The notes beneath the pieces are model-generated. The model was not told where the DNA came from, did no database searches, and saw only the letters and a program-made list of their open reading frames with translations. A program made the position numbers and the translations under genes. This document shows positions 44,609-54,064 of a DNA stretch of 64,000 nucleotides, piece by piece; position 1 is the stretch's first letter, and each line of letters opens with the position of its first letter. Source of the DNA: Clostridia bacterium (GTDB lineage Bacteria > Bacillota > Clostridia > Oscillospirales > CAG-272); assembly GCA_017517745.1 (NCBI GenBank), contig JAFWYJ010000049.1:1-64000 (forward strand), given 5' to 3'.

Positions 44609-45697
44609 TTATATCTCGGTGTGCGAGGCGAACGTGCCCGCGACCTTGAGCCGATCGCACACTTCGTTTAATTCTTCAATCATTTTTGCGCCGTTCTCGG
44701 TATCGAGCGTGCCGTCGATCTCCACGTAGAAATAATACTGCCAAGAGTGCTTTTTCATCGGTCTGGAGCGAAGTGCCGTCATATTATAGCCGTACTTTCC
44801 GATGATTGCGATCGCATTGGCAAGCGAACCTGCCTCGTGTTTGACGGTGAACATCAGAACCGTATTGGTCAGCGCAGACGAATTTGCTTTTACCTTGGAA
44901 AGAACCGCAAAGCGCGTGGTATTCTCGCCGCTTTTGTTGACGTTTGCTTCAATCACCTTCAACCCGTAAATCTCAGCGGTTTCTACGCTTGCGATCGCGC
45001 CGAGAGATTTGTCGTTTGCATCGGCAACAGTCTTGGCGGCGAGGGCTGTGTTGTTGGCTTCTTCTGTTGCGAATCCGCGCATTTCAATATAATCGTGGCA
45101 TTGGCTGAGCGCTTGCGGATGGCTGGTTACTTTTTTGATATCTTCAACGGTCGCGCCGGGAACGCCGAGGAGATTTTGATGAATCTCAAGCTCGTAGATT
45201 CCGTTGATGAACAAATTGCCTGAAAAAATCAGGTCAATGGTCTGCCCCACCTCGCCTGCATAGCTGTTCTCAATGGGAAGCACCGCTACGTCGCTCTCGC
45301 CTTTGAGTACCGAATCATACGCCGCCTTGAAATCGCCGTATGAAACACGGTTTCCTTGCGGGAAGATTCTGCCTGCCGCGATGTGCGCGAATGCGCCCTC
45401 CACGCCGCTATATGCCACTTTGAGTCCGTTTTGCATACGGTGTTGATAGGCACGAGAAATCGACATCAGATGCTTCAGATAGTCGATATAATATTCTTTC
45501 AATACGTCATCATTCACAAGAGCAGAGTTCTTTTCCACGACGGCATCCTCGCGCTTTTGGTCAAGGATCGGAAGCCCAAACTCACTTTTATACTCGTAAA
45601 CAAGCTCTGCCGCTCTCATTCTCTGGATGAACAACTCTGCCATCCGGGCATCGACTTCGTTGATGATCTTTCTGGCTTCTTCAAGTTTATTTGACAT
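44609..45697 (-). CDS. pheA: Bifunctional chorismate mutase - prephenate dehydratase (P-protein)
   Basis: 362 residues. Residues 1 to about 88 form an AroQ-type chorismate mutase (LEEARKIINEVDARMAELFIQRMRAAELV...). About 108-280 is prephenate dehydratase, with AYSGVEGAFAHIAA, LPIENSYAGEV and NNTALAA (a variant of the TRF-type motif at TTRFAVLSK). About 290-362 is an ACT domain with a RSRPMKKHSWQYYFYVEIDG segment, which normally binds phenylalanine for feedback inhibition. It makes phenylpyruvate for phenylalanine. Second gene of the operon. Confidence 0.95.
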   Translation of the reverse strand: MSNKLEEARKIINEVDARMAELFIQRMRAAELVYEYKSEFGLPILDQKREDAVVEKNSALVNDDVLKEYYIDYLKHLMSISRAYQHRMQNGLKVAYSGVEGAFAHIAAGRIFPQGNRVSYGDFKAAYDSVLKGESDVAVLPIENSYAGEVGQTIDLIFSGNLFINGIYELEIHQNLLGVPGATVEDIKKVTSHPQALSQCHDYIEMRGFATEEANNTALAAKTVADANDKSLGAIASVETAEIYGLKVIEANVNKSGENTTRFAVLSKVKANSSALTNTVLMFTVKHEAGSLANAIAIIGKYGYNMTALRSRPMKKHSWQYYFYVEIDGTLDTENGAKMIEELNEVCDRLKVAGTFASHTEI

Positions 45698-45713
45698 TTC
45701 CGTTCATTCCTTA

Positions 45714-46742
45714 TCAAAGCTTATCTGCAATATCGAAAATCAATCTTTCGGTTTTTTCCCAACCAAGGCATGGGTCGGTGATCGATTTTCCGAAAATATG
45801 CTCTTCCGGCTTGCAGAAACCATCCTCAAGGTAACTTTCGATCATGAGTCCTTTCACCAGACGCTTGATATCAGCGTTCTGATTGCGGCTGTGAACAATA
45901 TCCTTTGCAATGCGCACCTGCTCGAGATATTTTTTGCCGGAGTTGTTGTGGTTGGTATCTACGATAATAGAGGGGTTGCTCAGATTGGATTTGGCGTAAA
46001 GCTCTTCAACACGGAGCAGATCCTCGTAATGGTAGTTGGAAGTGCTTCTTCCGGTGTAATCAATATATCCGCGCAGGATGGCGTGAGCGTAAGGATTTCC
46101 TTCACTTGTAACCTCCCAACCGCGATAGAGGAACGTGTGGCTTGACTGTGCCGCTACAATGGAGTTCATCATAACACTCAGATCTCCGCCCGTAGGATTC
46201 TTCATGCCAACCGGGGCTTCTACGCCGCTCGACACAAGTCGGTGCTCCTGGTTTTCCACCGAGCGTGCGCCGATCGCAACGTAAGAGAGAAGATCGGAAA
46301 GGTAACGGTAGTTTTCGGGGTACAGCATTTCGTCCGCACAGGAGAAATCGTAGTCACGAAGCGCTGCCAGGTGAAGCTCGCGAATGGAAACAATGCCCTT
46401 ATACATGTCGGGTTTTGCTTCGGGATCGGGTTGATGGAGCATTCCTTTGTATCCTTGTCCCGTGGTTCTCGGCTTGTTGGTGTAAATACGAGGGATCATA
46501 ATGATCTTATCCGACACTTGCTCTTCGATCTTGCGAAGTCTTGAAATATATTCCAACACCGGCTCTTGGTGGTCTGCGGAGCAAGGACCGATCACAAGAA
46601 TGAATTTATTTGATTTGCCTTCGAAGACGGCTCTGATTTCTTCGTCTCGAGCGGCTTTGACTGCTGTCATCCGCTCGGTCAAGGGATATTCTTTTTTCAC
46701 TTCTTGAGGGATGGGAAGCTTTCTGTGGAAATTCATTTGCAT
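45714..46742 (-). CDS. aroF: DAHP synthase, class I (AroF/G/H type)
   Basis: 342 residues. First step of the shikimate pathway: PEP plus erythrose 4-phosphate to DAHP. VIGPCSADH near 51-59 includes the metal-binding Cys. PRIYTNKPRTTGQGYKG near 84-100 binds PEP, PVGMKNPTGGDLSVMMN near 176-192 binds substrate, and VDTNHNNSGK supplies the metal-binding His. The N-terminus is like feedback-regulated E. coli enzymes. The ATG at 46742 is nine bases after AGAGG. First gene after the leader peptide and attenuator. Confidence 0.95.
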   Translation of the reverse strand: MQMNFHRKLPIPQEVKKEYPLTERMTAVKAARDEEIRAVFEGKSNKFILVIGPCSADHQEPVLEYISRLRKIEEQVSDKIIMIPRIYTNKPRTTGQGYKGMLHQPDPEAKPDMYKGIVSIRELHLAALRDYDFSCADEMLYPENYRYLSDLLSYVAIGARSVENQEHRLVSSGVEAPVGMKNPTGGDLSVMMNSIVAAQSSHTFLYRGWEVTSEGNPYAHAILRGYIDYTGRSTSNYHYEDLLRVEELYAKSNLSNPSIIVDTNHNNSGKKYLEQVRIAKDIVHSRNQNADIKRLVKGLMIESYLEDGFCKPEEHIFGKSITDPCLGWEKTERLIFDIADKL

Positions 46743-46781
46743 TGTTTTGTACCTCTTTTCTAATGTGTTTTTAAGCCTTCA

Positions 46782-46838
46782 ATTCAAAATAAAAAGCCCG
46801 CGTTTCGATGTGCCGGCAAAGGCACGACGAATGCGGAC
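46782..46838 (-). terminator. Attenuator terminator upstream of aroF
   Basis: On the minus strand 46838-46821 pairs with 46814-46796 over about 15 base pairs with three mismatches and one bulge, followed by TTTTTATTTT. It lies between the leader peptide and aroF, so it must be read through for the operon to be expressed. Confidence 0.8.
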
Positions 46839-46868
46839 TGTCCGTTTTTTTTGCTTCCGAAAATCTGA

Positions 46869-46943
46869 TCAGTTTTCGGTTTTCACAAAAGACGGGCAGC
46901 CCTTGCCAAAGAAATAAAAGTAATAAAACTGATTTACAAACAT
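46869..46943 (-). CDS. Phe/Tyr-rich leader peptide of the aromatic operon
   Basis: A 24-codon reading frame, ATG 46943 to TGA 46869, behind a strong GGAGG at 46951-46955. Residues 6-12 read FYYFYFF, seven aromatic codons in a row, and nine of the 24 residues are Phe or Tyr. It is followed by the terminator at 46782-46838 and then aroF. Ribosome stalling at these codons when charged tRNA-Phe or tRNA-Tyr is scarce would change RNA folding and allow readthrough. The segment GGGCTGCCCGT just after the control codons can pair with ACGGACAGTCC, which overlaps the terminator's 5' arm. A second hairpin (46859-46881) spans the stop codon. Confidence 0.85.
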   Translation of the reverse strand: MFVNQFYYFYFFGKGCPSFVKTEN

Positions 46944-46975
46944 GGCTACTCCTCCTTCGTGAATTTGATGCTACC

Positions 46976-47004
46976 ATTATACGCCCGTTTTTTTGATTTG
47001 TCAA
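46976..47004 (-). promoter_or_regulatory. Sigma-A promoter of the aromatic operon leader
   Basis: On the minus strand TTGACA (46999-47004), a 17-bp spacer, TATAAT (46976-46981), about 33 bp before the leader peptide start. The leader RNA to aroF would be about 227 nt. Confidence 0.85.
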
Positions 47005-47047
47005 TAGTTTTTTTGAAATTTTTTGTGTCTTTTGATGAAAATCCATC

Positions 47048-47115
47048 AAAGGGCTGTTTTCCATCATGCAGAGCACGTGCATTGCTTCTGTGCCTGCCGG
47101 AAAACAGCCCCTTTT
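47048..47115 (-). terminator. Large hairpin after polC
   Basis: 47048-47062 is complementary to 47099-47113, enclosing about 36 nt that can fold again. Only three T follow on the minus strand, so termination strength is uncertain. Confidence 0.5.
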
Positions 47116-47134
47116 CGGTCTTTTCTTGGATGTT

Positions 47135-50100
47135 TCAAAACATCATCGTCAGCTGGTCGGTCTCGTTGACGTTGTCCAAAACGCCGTTGGCACGAAGCAT
47201 GTCGATGATCGATTTGCTCAGTTTGGCGCGGATCTGCAGGTCCTCCACAGAGAAGAAAGGCTCTTGATCTCGCGCTTCAATGATGTTTTTGGCGGCGTTT
47301 TCACCGAGTCCGGGCAAGGAGGAAAACGGCATTCGGATACAGCCCTCCTCGGGTTGGAAGACGTAGGAATGCGATTTTTGCAAGTCTACGGGCAAAAATC
47401 TGATCCTGCGCGCCATCGCTTCATTGATGAGCTGAAGTACGGGAATGCTTGCCTGCTCCTTGGGAGAGGCTTCCTTGCCACGCTTTTGAATGTCGCGGAG
47501 AACGGCAACAACGTTGGATTTTCCTCCGCGTACCACGGTTGCGTCAAATCCGTTGGGCGCGACCGTGAACATGCTGCAATAGAACGCCACGGGCTGATGT
47601 ACTTTATACCATGCCAATCGGATCGCCGCCATGACGTAGGCGGCGGCATGCGCCTTCGGGAACAGATATTTGATCTTCTTACAAGAAAGAATGTACCACT
47701 CTGGCACACCGTGTTCTCGCATGGCGGCTTCCCACTCCGGGGTCAGTCCTTTTCCCTTTCGCACAGCCTCCATGATCTTGAACGCGACCGCGTTTTCCAA
47801 GCCGTAACGAATCAAGTCCAGCATGATACCGTCACGCGTACCGATGACGCGGGAAATGTCACAAATTCCCGCCTTGATCAGATCCTGCGCGTTTCCGAGC
47901 CACACGTTGGTTCCGTGCGTCAGTCCCGAGATCTGCAAAAGGTCGGCGAAGTTTTTGGGCTTCGCGTCAAGAAGCACCTGTTGAATGAATGAGGTTCCAA
48001 GCTCGGGGAGTCCGTAGGTTCCGATGAGACAGCCCTCGATGTCGTCCGGCTTGATGCCGAGCGGCGCGGTTGATTCAAAGAGCTCGTAGACCGAACGGTC
48101 GTTCATCGCAACGTCCGTGACGGAGGAATCGGTGAAGGTTTCGAGCCACTTGTATTTGGTCGGTACATCGTGTCCGAGCTCGTCAAGCTTGAGAATGGTG
48201 TCGTGCAGATAGGAAAAAGCAAAGTGCGTCGTGATCACGCCCTTGGAGGCGTCCTCTGCGGGATACTGTACGGGGGTGAAATCGTAGATCTCCTTGTTCT
48301 GCGGAACAACGATGATGCCGCCCGGATGCTGTCCCGTGCTCTTCTTGACACCCATGCAGTTCATGACAAGACGGTTCATTTCGGCTCTCGGGAGGCTGAT
48401 TCCCTTTTGCTCGACGTATTTTGCGACGTATCCGTACGCCGTTTTATCCGCAAGCGTTCCCAGCGTTCCCGCGCGGAAGACGTGACCTTCACCGAAGAGT
48501 TCCTCAGTATATTTATGGACTCTGCCCTGCACGTCACCCGAGAAATTGAGGTCAATGTCGGGCGATTTGTCGCCGTAAAATCCAAGGAAGGTCTCGAACA
48601 TGATGTCATGCCCGTCCGCCTTGTATTTCGTGCCACACTTGGGACAGTTTTTGTCCGGAAGGTCAAAGCCCGAACCGATTGAGCCGTCGGTGAAAAACTC
48701 ATTGTGCTTGCAATCGGGATTGGGACAATAGTAATGCGGCGGCAGAGGATTTACCTCGGAGATCCCCGCCATCGTCGCGACGAAGGAGGATCCGACCGAT
48801 CCGCGCGAGCCGACGAGATAGCCTTGCTCCTCGCTGTAATGCACGAGTCTTTGCGCGATCAGATAGAGCACGGCAAAGCCGTTCTTGATGATCGAAGTCA
48901 GTTCTTTTTCAAGGCGTGCCGAAACAAGCTCGGGCAAGGGATCGCCGTACATACTCTTCGCGCGTGCCCAGCACATATCCTGAAGCTCCTGCTCAGCTCC
49001 TTCCATCTCGGGCGTATAAGAACCCTCGGGGATCGGACGGATCTTCTCGATCTGATCGGCGATCAGATTGGTGTTGGTGACGACCACCTCATAGGCTTTT
49101 TCTTCGCCCAAATAGGAAAATTCCTCGAGCATTTCCTCCGTGGTGCGGAAATAAAGCCCGGTATCTCGGTCAAAGTCCTTGAATTTCATTCCCGCTTGGA
49201 GGATCTTGCGGTAAAGCTCGTCCTCTTTGTTGAGAAAATGCGCGTCACAGGTGGCACAGACCGGCTTGTGATATTTTTCTCCCAGCTCCACAACGCGTCG
49301 GTTGAGGTCTCGCAAGCCCTCTTCATCCGCAATTTTTCCCTCTGTGATCAAGAATCGATTGTTGCAGATGGGTTGGATCTCAAGATAGTCGTAAAAATTG
49401 ACGATTTCCTCAATTTCGGATTCGGGACGGTTTTCCAAAATCGCGCGGATCAGCTCGCCCGATTCGCAGGCAGATCCGAGGATCAAGCCCTCGCGATGGG
49501 TTTCCAAAAGCGTTTTCGGAATACGCGGGTTTCGCTTGAAATAATCCAGATAGCTGTAAGAAATCAGCTTGTAAAGATTCTTCAAGCCCGTCAGATTCTT
49601 TACCAAAATGATCTGATGGTAGGTATTGAGTTTCAACGGATCCGCCTTTTCGGTCATTTCCTTCTCCAAGGAAGGAAAATCGTGCAGATCCATCTTTTGC
49701 ATCACACCGATCATGGCAAGATAGATCTTCGCCAACATTTCGGCGTCATCGCTTGCGCGGTGATGGTTGAAATCTCCAAGCCCATAGGCGTTTGCGATGT
49801 TGTCCAGCGTATGCTTTTTCAGCTCGGGATTGATGTATCGGGAGAGCGCAAGCGTGTCAAGATAGGGATTTTCAAACGGTAGATCGGCAAGCTTGGCAAA
49901 ATGGCGGATGAATCCAATGTCAAAATTCGCATTGTGCGCGATCAGAAGCGGTACGTATTCTCCTGTGCCCGTTCCCTTTTTGATGAAATCAAAAAATATG
50001 TTGAGTGCTTCCGGATACTTGGGTGCTCCTGCGACCATTTCGTCGGTAATTCCCGTGATCTTGGTATTTTCGGGCGGGATCGGACCTTCGGGGTCAACAA

Positions 50101-51586
50101 AAGTTTGAAAACGGTCGAGTACCTCACCGCCGCGAACGCGAACGGCACCAATCTCGGTGATCATGCAATTTTGCACGGAAAGTCCCGTGGTCTCAATGTC
50201 AAACACCACGCATTCGGCGTTGAAATCAGGGTTGCATTTTCCCGTGATCGCGCTGGCGGTATTGTTGACAAAATATGCCTCCATACCGTAGATCACCTTG
50301 AAATCGCTGTCCTTGGCTACCTTTTCATAGGCGAGCATCGCCTCGGGAAACGCCTGCACGTTTCCGTGGTCGGTGATGGCAACCGCGGGATGTCCCCATT
50401 TCAAGGCGGTTTTCACTGCCACGTCGGGCGGGATCAGGGCGTCCATGGTGGAAAGATTGGTGTGCAGATGCAATTCCACGCGCTTTTTCTCCGCCTTGTC
50501 CTTGCGGAAAACCAGCGAAATCTGCGCGATGTCGGTGAAAACAAAGGTAAAATCGGGATCGACCTTGCCTTTTCGGGTAACGTGCTTGGCATAGCCGCGC
50601 AGTGCAAGCACACTGCCGTCTTTGACAAGCTTGCAAAGCTCGTCTGCTTCCTCCGGTTCCATGCCAAAGCTTCGGTGCTCGATCGAGCAGTTGCCGTCAA
50701 AAATGTCGAACGTGATGTCGAATTTATCGCCCGAACGGCTTTCCTCGCGTTGGAAGTTGAAGACTTCACCCAAAATGACAACGTTTCTTTGCGGTTTGTC
50801 AATGGAAGAAATGCTGATGGGCTTCAGCTCAAACGGCTCGCCGAAGACGTATTGCGGTGAGGAAATGTCAAATGTACGCGTGCCGATCCTGCAGATTCCG
50901 TCTTCAATTTCAGGCGGAAGCGCGTCTGCATAGATCGATGCCGCGCGCGGAAGCATTTCCTGCTCCTCCACCACGGGAGCCTCCTCACTGACAAATTCCG
51001 CCTGACGGGCACGGTGGTATTCTTCCTCTGCCCTCGCCGCGTCTTTTTGCAACCGTTCCAACTGCTCTGTGATCGAATTTTGGTACTCCGCGGGATCGTA
51101 TGACTGCATGCGATGAATGTTGACGCGAATCGAGTCTCCAAACTCCTCCCTCACGATCTCCTCCATCAAACGCGGTGTTTTTGCATCGTAAATCAAGTTG
51201 ATTCCCGCTTCGGTGAACGGAATCTCCACGTTCAACTCGCCGCCCGAAAGACGGTAATCACAGTGGTTGAAAAAGCCGTTTGCGACGATTCCGCGTCGGT
51301 TGGTCTCCATCAGGAGATCCGGAACCAAAAGAGTGGAAAAATGCTCGTTCGGATAACGCGGACAGATGCGAACCATATTCAGTTGGTATGCCAACCGAAT
51401 TTCTTCTTCCATTCGGTACAGCGTCAGTTTTTTGATGACACGAGGAAAAGCCGCAGAGACCTCAATGATTCTCTGTGGCTTGTCCGCGCGCAATTGAATG
51501 CTATCGGGATCGGCGGAGAGCAAGATCTCGGCGAATTCCGCCGATGGCTCATACCGATTGAATATCTCCAATAAATTTTTACTCAT
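47135..51586 (-). CDS. polC: DNA polymerase III PolC-type, alpha subunit with proofreading exonuclease
   Basis: 1483 residues, the usual PolC size for low-GC Gram-positives. In order: an N-terminal region; an OB fold (NVVILGEVFNFQREESRSGDKFDITFDIFDGN, near 270); a PHP domain (ELHLHTNLSTMDA and AITDHGN) split by a DEDDh 3'-5' exonuclease (VVFDIETTGL to HRASDDAEM, about 460-620); and the polymerase core with GSRGSVGSSFVA, a zinc-binding Cys cluster (CPNPDCKHNE...CPKCG), and the catalytic DIDLNFSGD. It copies the chromosome as replicase. The ATG overlaps the ispG stop as ATGA, so translation is coupled. Confidence 0.97.
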   Translation of the reverse strand: MSKNLLEIFNRYEPSAEFAEILLSADPDSIQLRADKPQRIIEVSAAFPRVIKKLTLYRMEEEIRLAYQLNMVRICPRYPNEHFSTLLVPDLLMETNRRGIVANGFFNHCDYRLSGGELNVEIPFTEAGINLIYDAKTPRLMEEIVREEFGDSIRVNIHRMQSYDPAEYQNSITEQLERLQKDAARAEEEYHRARQAEFVSEEAPVVEEQEMLPRAASIYADALPPEIEDGICRIGTRTFDISSPQYVFGEPFELKPISISSIDKPQRNVVILGEVFNFQREESRSGDKFDITFDIFDGNCSIEHRSFGMEPEEADELCKLVKDGSVLALRGYAKHVTRKGKVDPDFTFVFTDIAQISLVFRKDKAEKKRVELHLHTNLSTMDALIPPDVAVKTALKWGHPAVAITDHGNVQAFPEAMLAYEKVAKDSDFKVIYGMEAYFVNNTASAITGKCNPDFNAECVVFDIETTGLSVQNCMITEIGAVRVRGGEVLDRFQTFVDPEGPIPPENTKITGITDEMVAGAPKYPEALNIFFDFIKKGTGTGEYVPLLIAHNANFDIGFIRHFAKLADLPFENPYLDTLALSRYINPELKKHTLDNIANAYGLGDFNHHRASDDAEMLAKIYLAMIGVMQKMDLHDFPSLEKEMTEKADPLKLNTYHQIILVKNLTGLKNLYKLISYSYLDYFKRNPRIPKTLLETHREGLILGSACESGELIRAILENRPESEIEEIVNFYDYLEIQPICNNRFLITEGKIADEEGLRDLNRRVVELGEKYHKPVCATCDAHFLNKEDELYRKILQAGMKFKDFDRDTGLYFRTTEEMLEEFSYLGEEKAYEVVVTNTNLIADQIEKIRPIPEGSYTPEMEGAEQELQDMCWARAKSMYGDPLPELVSARLEKELTSIIKNGFAVLYLIAQRLVHYSEEQGYLVGSRGSVGSSFVATMAGISEVNPLPPHYYCPNPDCKHNEFFTDGSIGSGFDLPDKNCPKCGTKYKADGHDIMFETFLGFYGDKSPDIDLNFSGDVQGRVHKYTEELFGEGHVFRAGTLGTLADKTAYGYVAKYVEQKGISLPRAEMNRLVMNCMGVKKSTGQHPGGIIVVPQNKEIYDFTPVQYPAEDASKGVITTHFAFSYLHDTILKLDELGHDVPTKYKWLETFTDSSVTDVAMNDRSVYELFESTAPLGIKPDDIEGCLIGTYGLPELGTSFIQQVLLDAKPKNFADLLQISGLTHGTNVWLGNAQDLIKAGICDISRVIGTRDGIMLDLIRYGLENAVAFKIMEAVRKGKGLTPEWEAAMREHGVPEWYILSCKKIKYLFPKAHAAAYVMAAIRLAWYKVHQPVAFYCSMFTVAPNGFDATVVRGGKSNVVAVLRDIQKRGKEASPKEQASIPVLQLINEAMARRIRFLPVDLQKSHSYVFQPEEGCIRMPFSSLPGLGENAAKNIIEARDQEPFFSVEDLQIRAKLSKSIIDMLRANGVLDNVNETDQLTMMF

Positions 51587-52677
51587 GAATGCATCCCGTC
51601 TTTCAAAAGACAAATTTCCGCCAAAAGGCGTTCAATCACCTGCTCCTCCGGAATCTTCTCGACGATCTCGCCCTTTCGGAACAAGACTGCCTCTCCGATT
51701 CCGCCCGCGATGCCGACGTCTGCCTCGCGCGCCTCTCCGGGGCCGTTGACAACACATCCCATCAAAGCAACCTTCACGGGAACATCCTCCAGACCTGCCT
51801 CTTTGACAGCCGCCTCAAATTTCTTGACCAGAGGAATCAAGTCGATTTTGGTTCTGGCACACGTGGGACAGCTGACGATATCCAAGCCGCTCTGCCCTTC
51901 CAGACCGATCGCGCGCAGGATCTTCTTTGCGGCTCCGATTTCCAGCACGGGATCATCGGTGAGAGAGACGCGAAGCGTGTCTCCGATGCCGTCGCAAAGA
52001 ACGGATCCGATGCCGATTGAGCTTTTGATCAAGCCGCGGTCACCGCCTCCCGCCTCGGTCACGCCGAGATGGATCGGATAAGCACAAGATTGCGCCAACA
52101 AACGGTTTGCGGCAATCATATCCGAAACGGTCGATGCTTTGATGGAAATGACCGTCTGATCGAAATCGAATTTTTCAAGCAGCGCCGCGTGATAGAGCGC
52201 GCTCTCACAAAGCGCTGCCGGTGTGGGAGCGCCGTGTTTGGCGAGAATATGCTTCTCCAGAGAACCGCTGTTGACTCCGATGCGGATCGGAATCCCGCGA
52301 CTCTTGCAAGCGTCGCAAACCGACTTCACACGCGCGTCATCACCGATGTTGCCGGGATTGATGCGAATCTTGTCAAAACCAAGCTCGGCACAGCGCAACG
52401 CGATCTTATAATCAAAATGGATGTCCGCCACGATCGGGATCGAAACCCCCGCCGCCTTGATGGCAAGAATCGTCTCTGCCGCCGCAAGCGTGGGAACCGA
52501 AATGCGAACGATGTCGCAACCCGCCGCCTCCAGCGCACGAATCTGTGCGACGGTGGCAACGGCATCCAGGGTGTCGGTGTTGGTCATGGATTGGATCGCG
52601 ATGGGGTTTGTGCCACCAATGGCGCGGTTTCCGATTTTGACTTCTTTGCTTTTTCGTCTGATATCGTGATACTTCAT
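51583..52677 (-). CDS. ispG: 4-hydroxy-3-methylbut-2-enyl diphosphate synthase (flavodoxin/ferredoxin)
   Basis: 364 residues. It converts MEcPP to HMBPP in the MEP isoprenoid pathway. An N-terminal TIM barrel (PIAIQSMTNTDT at about 26-37) leads to the C-terminal [4Fe-4S] domain with SCPTCART and MGCVVNGPGEA carrying the three cluster cysteines and the acidic ligand Glu. The ATG overlaps the rseP stop by four bases. Its presence with dxr shows that this organism uses the MEP route. Confidence 0.96.
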   Translation of the reverse strand: MKYHDIRRKSKEVKIGNRAIGGTNPIAIQSMTNTDTLDAVATVAQIRALEAAGCDIVRISVPTLAAAETILAIKAAGVSIPIVADIHFDYKIALRCAELGFDKIRINPGNIGDDARVKSVCDACKSRGIPIRIGVNSGSLEKHILAKHGAPTPAALCESALYHAALLEKFDFDQTVISIKASTVSDMIAANRLLAQSCAYPIHLGVTEAGGGDRGLIKSSIGIGSVLCDGIGDTLRVSLTDDPVLEIGAAKKILRAIGLEGQSGLDIVSCPTCARTKIDLIPLVKKFEAAVKEAGLEDVPVKVALMGCVVNGPGEAREADVGIAGGIGEAVLFRKGEIVEKIPEEQVIERLLAEICLLKDGMHS

Positions 52678-54047
52678 AGTGAAATAATATCCTTAATTGA
52701 AATGATGATCGCGAGGGCGAGAATGATGACAAGTCCGATGAAATTGATGATGCCCTCAACCTCTTTTTTCATGGGCTTGCGGCGAACGATCTCGATCAGA
52801 TAGATCATCAGATGTCCTCCGTCCAGCGCGGGAAACGGCAACAAATTCATGATGCCCAGATTGATGGAAATGATCGCCATGAAGGAAATGACGTTCAAAA
52901 TTCCTGTTTTTGCGACGTCGGAAATGGTTTTTGTGATTCCGACGGGTCCCGATACCGCCTCCATACCATAGCGTCCCGTGAAAAGTCCGACCAAGGAGTC
53001 ATAGACCATTTTCACCATCGACAGTGAGCGATACCACGTGTGCTTCAAAATCGTTCCGAGATGATATTCCCGCTCGGCAAAGACGCGAAAATCGATCATT
53101 CCAACCACGATTCCGCTCGCTTCGTCCGCCGAATTCGGGAACTTCACGTCGTCAAGCACAACCTTCTCTCCATTGCGCAGAACCGTCAAGTCGATCGGAC
53201 GGTATCCCTGCATCATGATCTCATAGGAAAGCTCGTCGGCAGTATGCACACGAACGTGATTGACCTTGATAATTTCATCACCCAACTGCAAATCGCAGGT
53301 TTCGCTGACCGAAGGAATGAAATAGGCGTTCAAATCCTCCGCGGCAAGCGGCACGCCTTCGATTGTCACGGAATCCACGTCACGCGTCTCTTCATTATAT
53401 CTGCGCACGGTCAGGTGAAACAAGCCGTCCTCATCCTTGGAAACAAGCTCCTTCAATTGGGCAAAGGAATTGATCTCAACGCCGTCCACGGCATCGATAT
53501 AATCTCCTTGCATCATCCCGGGAAGCTCCGTTTCGGATTGATAGACGATGTGAAAATCGGCAACAACGGTGGTGCCAAGTCCCCCATTGCCATCGGCAAT
53601 GACAATGACAAGCATCAAAAGAAAGCCCAGAATCAGGTTCATCAAAGGACCTGCCAAGGAAATGAGAATTCGCTTCCACACGCTTTGATTGCAATAAGCG
53701 TGCTTGGCTTCCTCCTCGTTCAAAGGCTTGGGCTCTTGCTCGGTGTCCTCGCCGTCTTCGTTCAAAAAGAAGGATTTATCATCGTCTTCGGGGCCATCTC
53801 CTGCGGACGAACCCTGCACCGCCTCCATGCCGTTTTCTCCCAGCATGTTGACATATCCCCCGATGGGAAGCAAGCGAAGCGAATACACCGTTCCGCTTTT
53901 CTTCGATTTTTTGGAAAAAATCTTCGGTCCCATGCCGATGGAAAACTCGAGGATCTTCACCCCGCACATACGCGCGGCGATGAAGTGTCCCAATTCGTGA
54001 ATAAAAATTAAAATTCCAAAAATGAGTAGTGCTAAAAGGATGCTCAA
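52674..54047 (-). CDS. rseP: RIP metalloprotease RseP (site-2 protease)
   Basis: 457 residues of an integral membrane zinc protease that cuts within the bilayer, for example on anti-sigma factors or leftover signal peptides. HELGH near residues 15-19 in the first helix holds the zinc ligands, a PDZ domain lies at about 185-290, and NLLPFPALDGGHL near the third helix completes the site. An acidic insert with DGPEDDDKSF (about 85-110) is unusual. I chose TTG 54047, with GGAGG about ten bases upstream; the frame could also begin with TTG 54068, which overlaps the dxr stop. Confidence 0.92.
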   Translation of the reverse strand: MSILLALLIFGILIFIHELGHFIAARMCGVKILEFSIGMGPKIFSKKSKKSGTVYSLRLLPIGGYVNMLGENGMEAVQGSSAGDGPEDDDKSFFLNEDGEDTEQEPKPLNEEEAKHAYCNQSVWKRILISLAGPLMNLILGFLLMLVIVIADGNGGLGTTVVADFHIVYQSETELPGMMQGDYIDAVDGVEINSFAQLKELVSKDEDGLFHLTVRRYNEETRDVDSVTIEGVPLAAEDLNAYFIPSVSETCDLQLGDEIIKVNHVRVHTADELSYEIMMQGYRPIDLTVLRNGEKVVLDDVKFPNSADEASGIVVGMIDFRVFAEREYHLGTILKHTWYRSLSMVKMVYDSLVGLFTGRYGMEAVSGPVGITKTISDVAKTGILNVISFMAIISINLGIMNLLPFPALDGGHLMIYLIEIVRRKPMKKEVEGIINFIGLVIILALAIIISIKDIISL

Positions 54048-54064
54048 AGAAAGATTTCCTCCGT

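Noticed and set aside
46743..46990. T-box riboswitch upstream of aroF
   Set aside because: I see no T-box sequence (TGGNACCGCG-like) or specifier-loop layout; a leader peptide with control codons explains the region.
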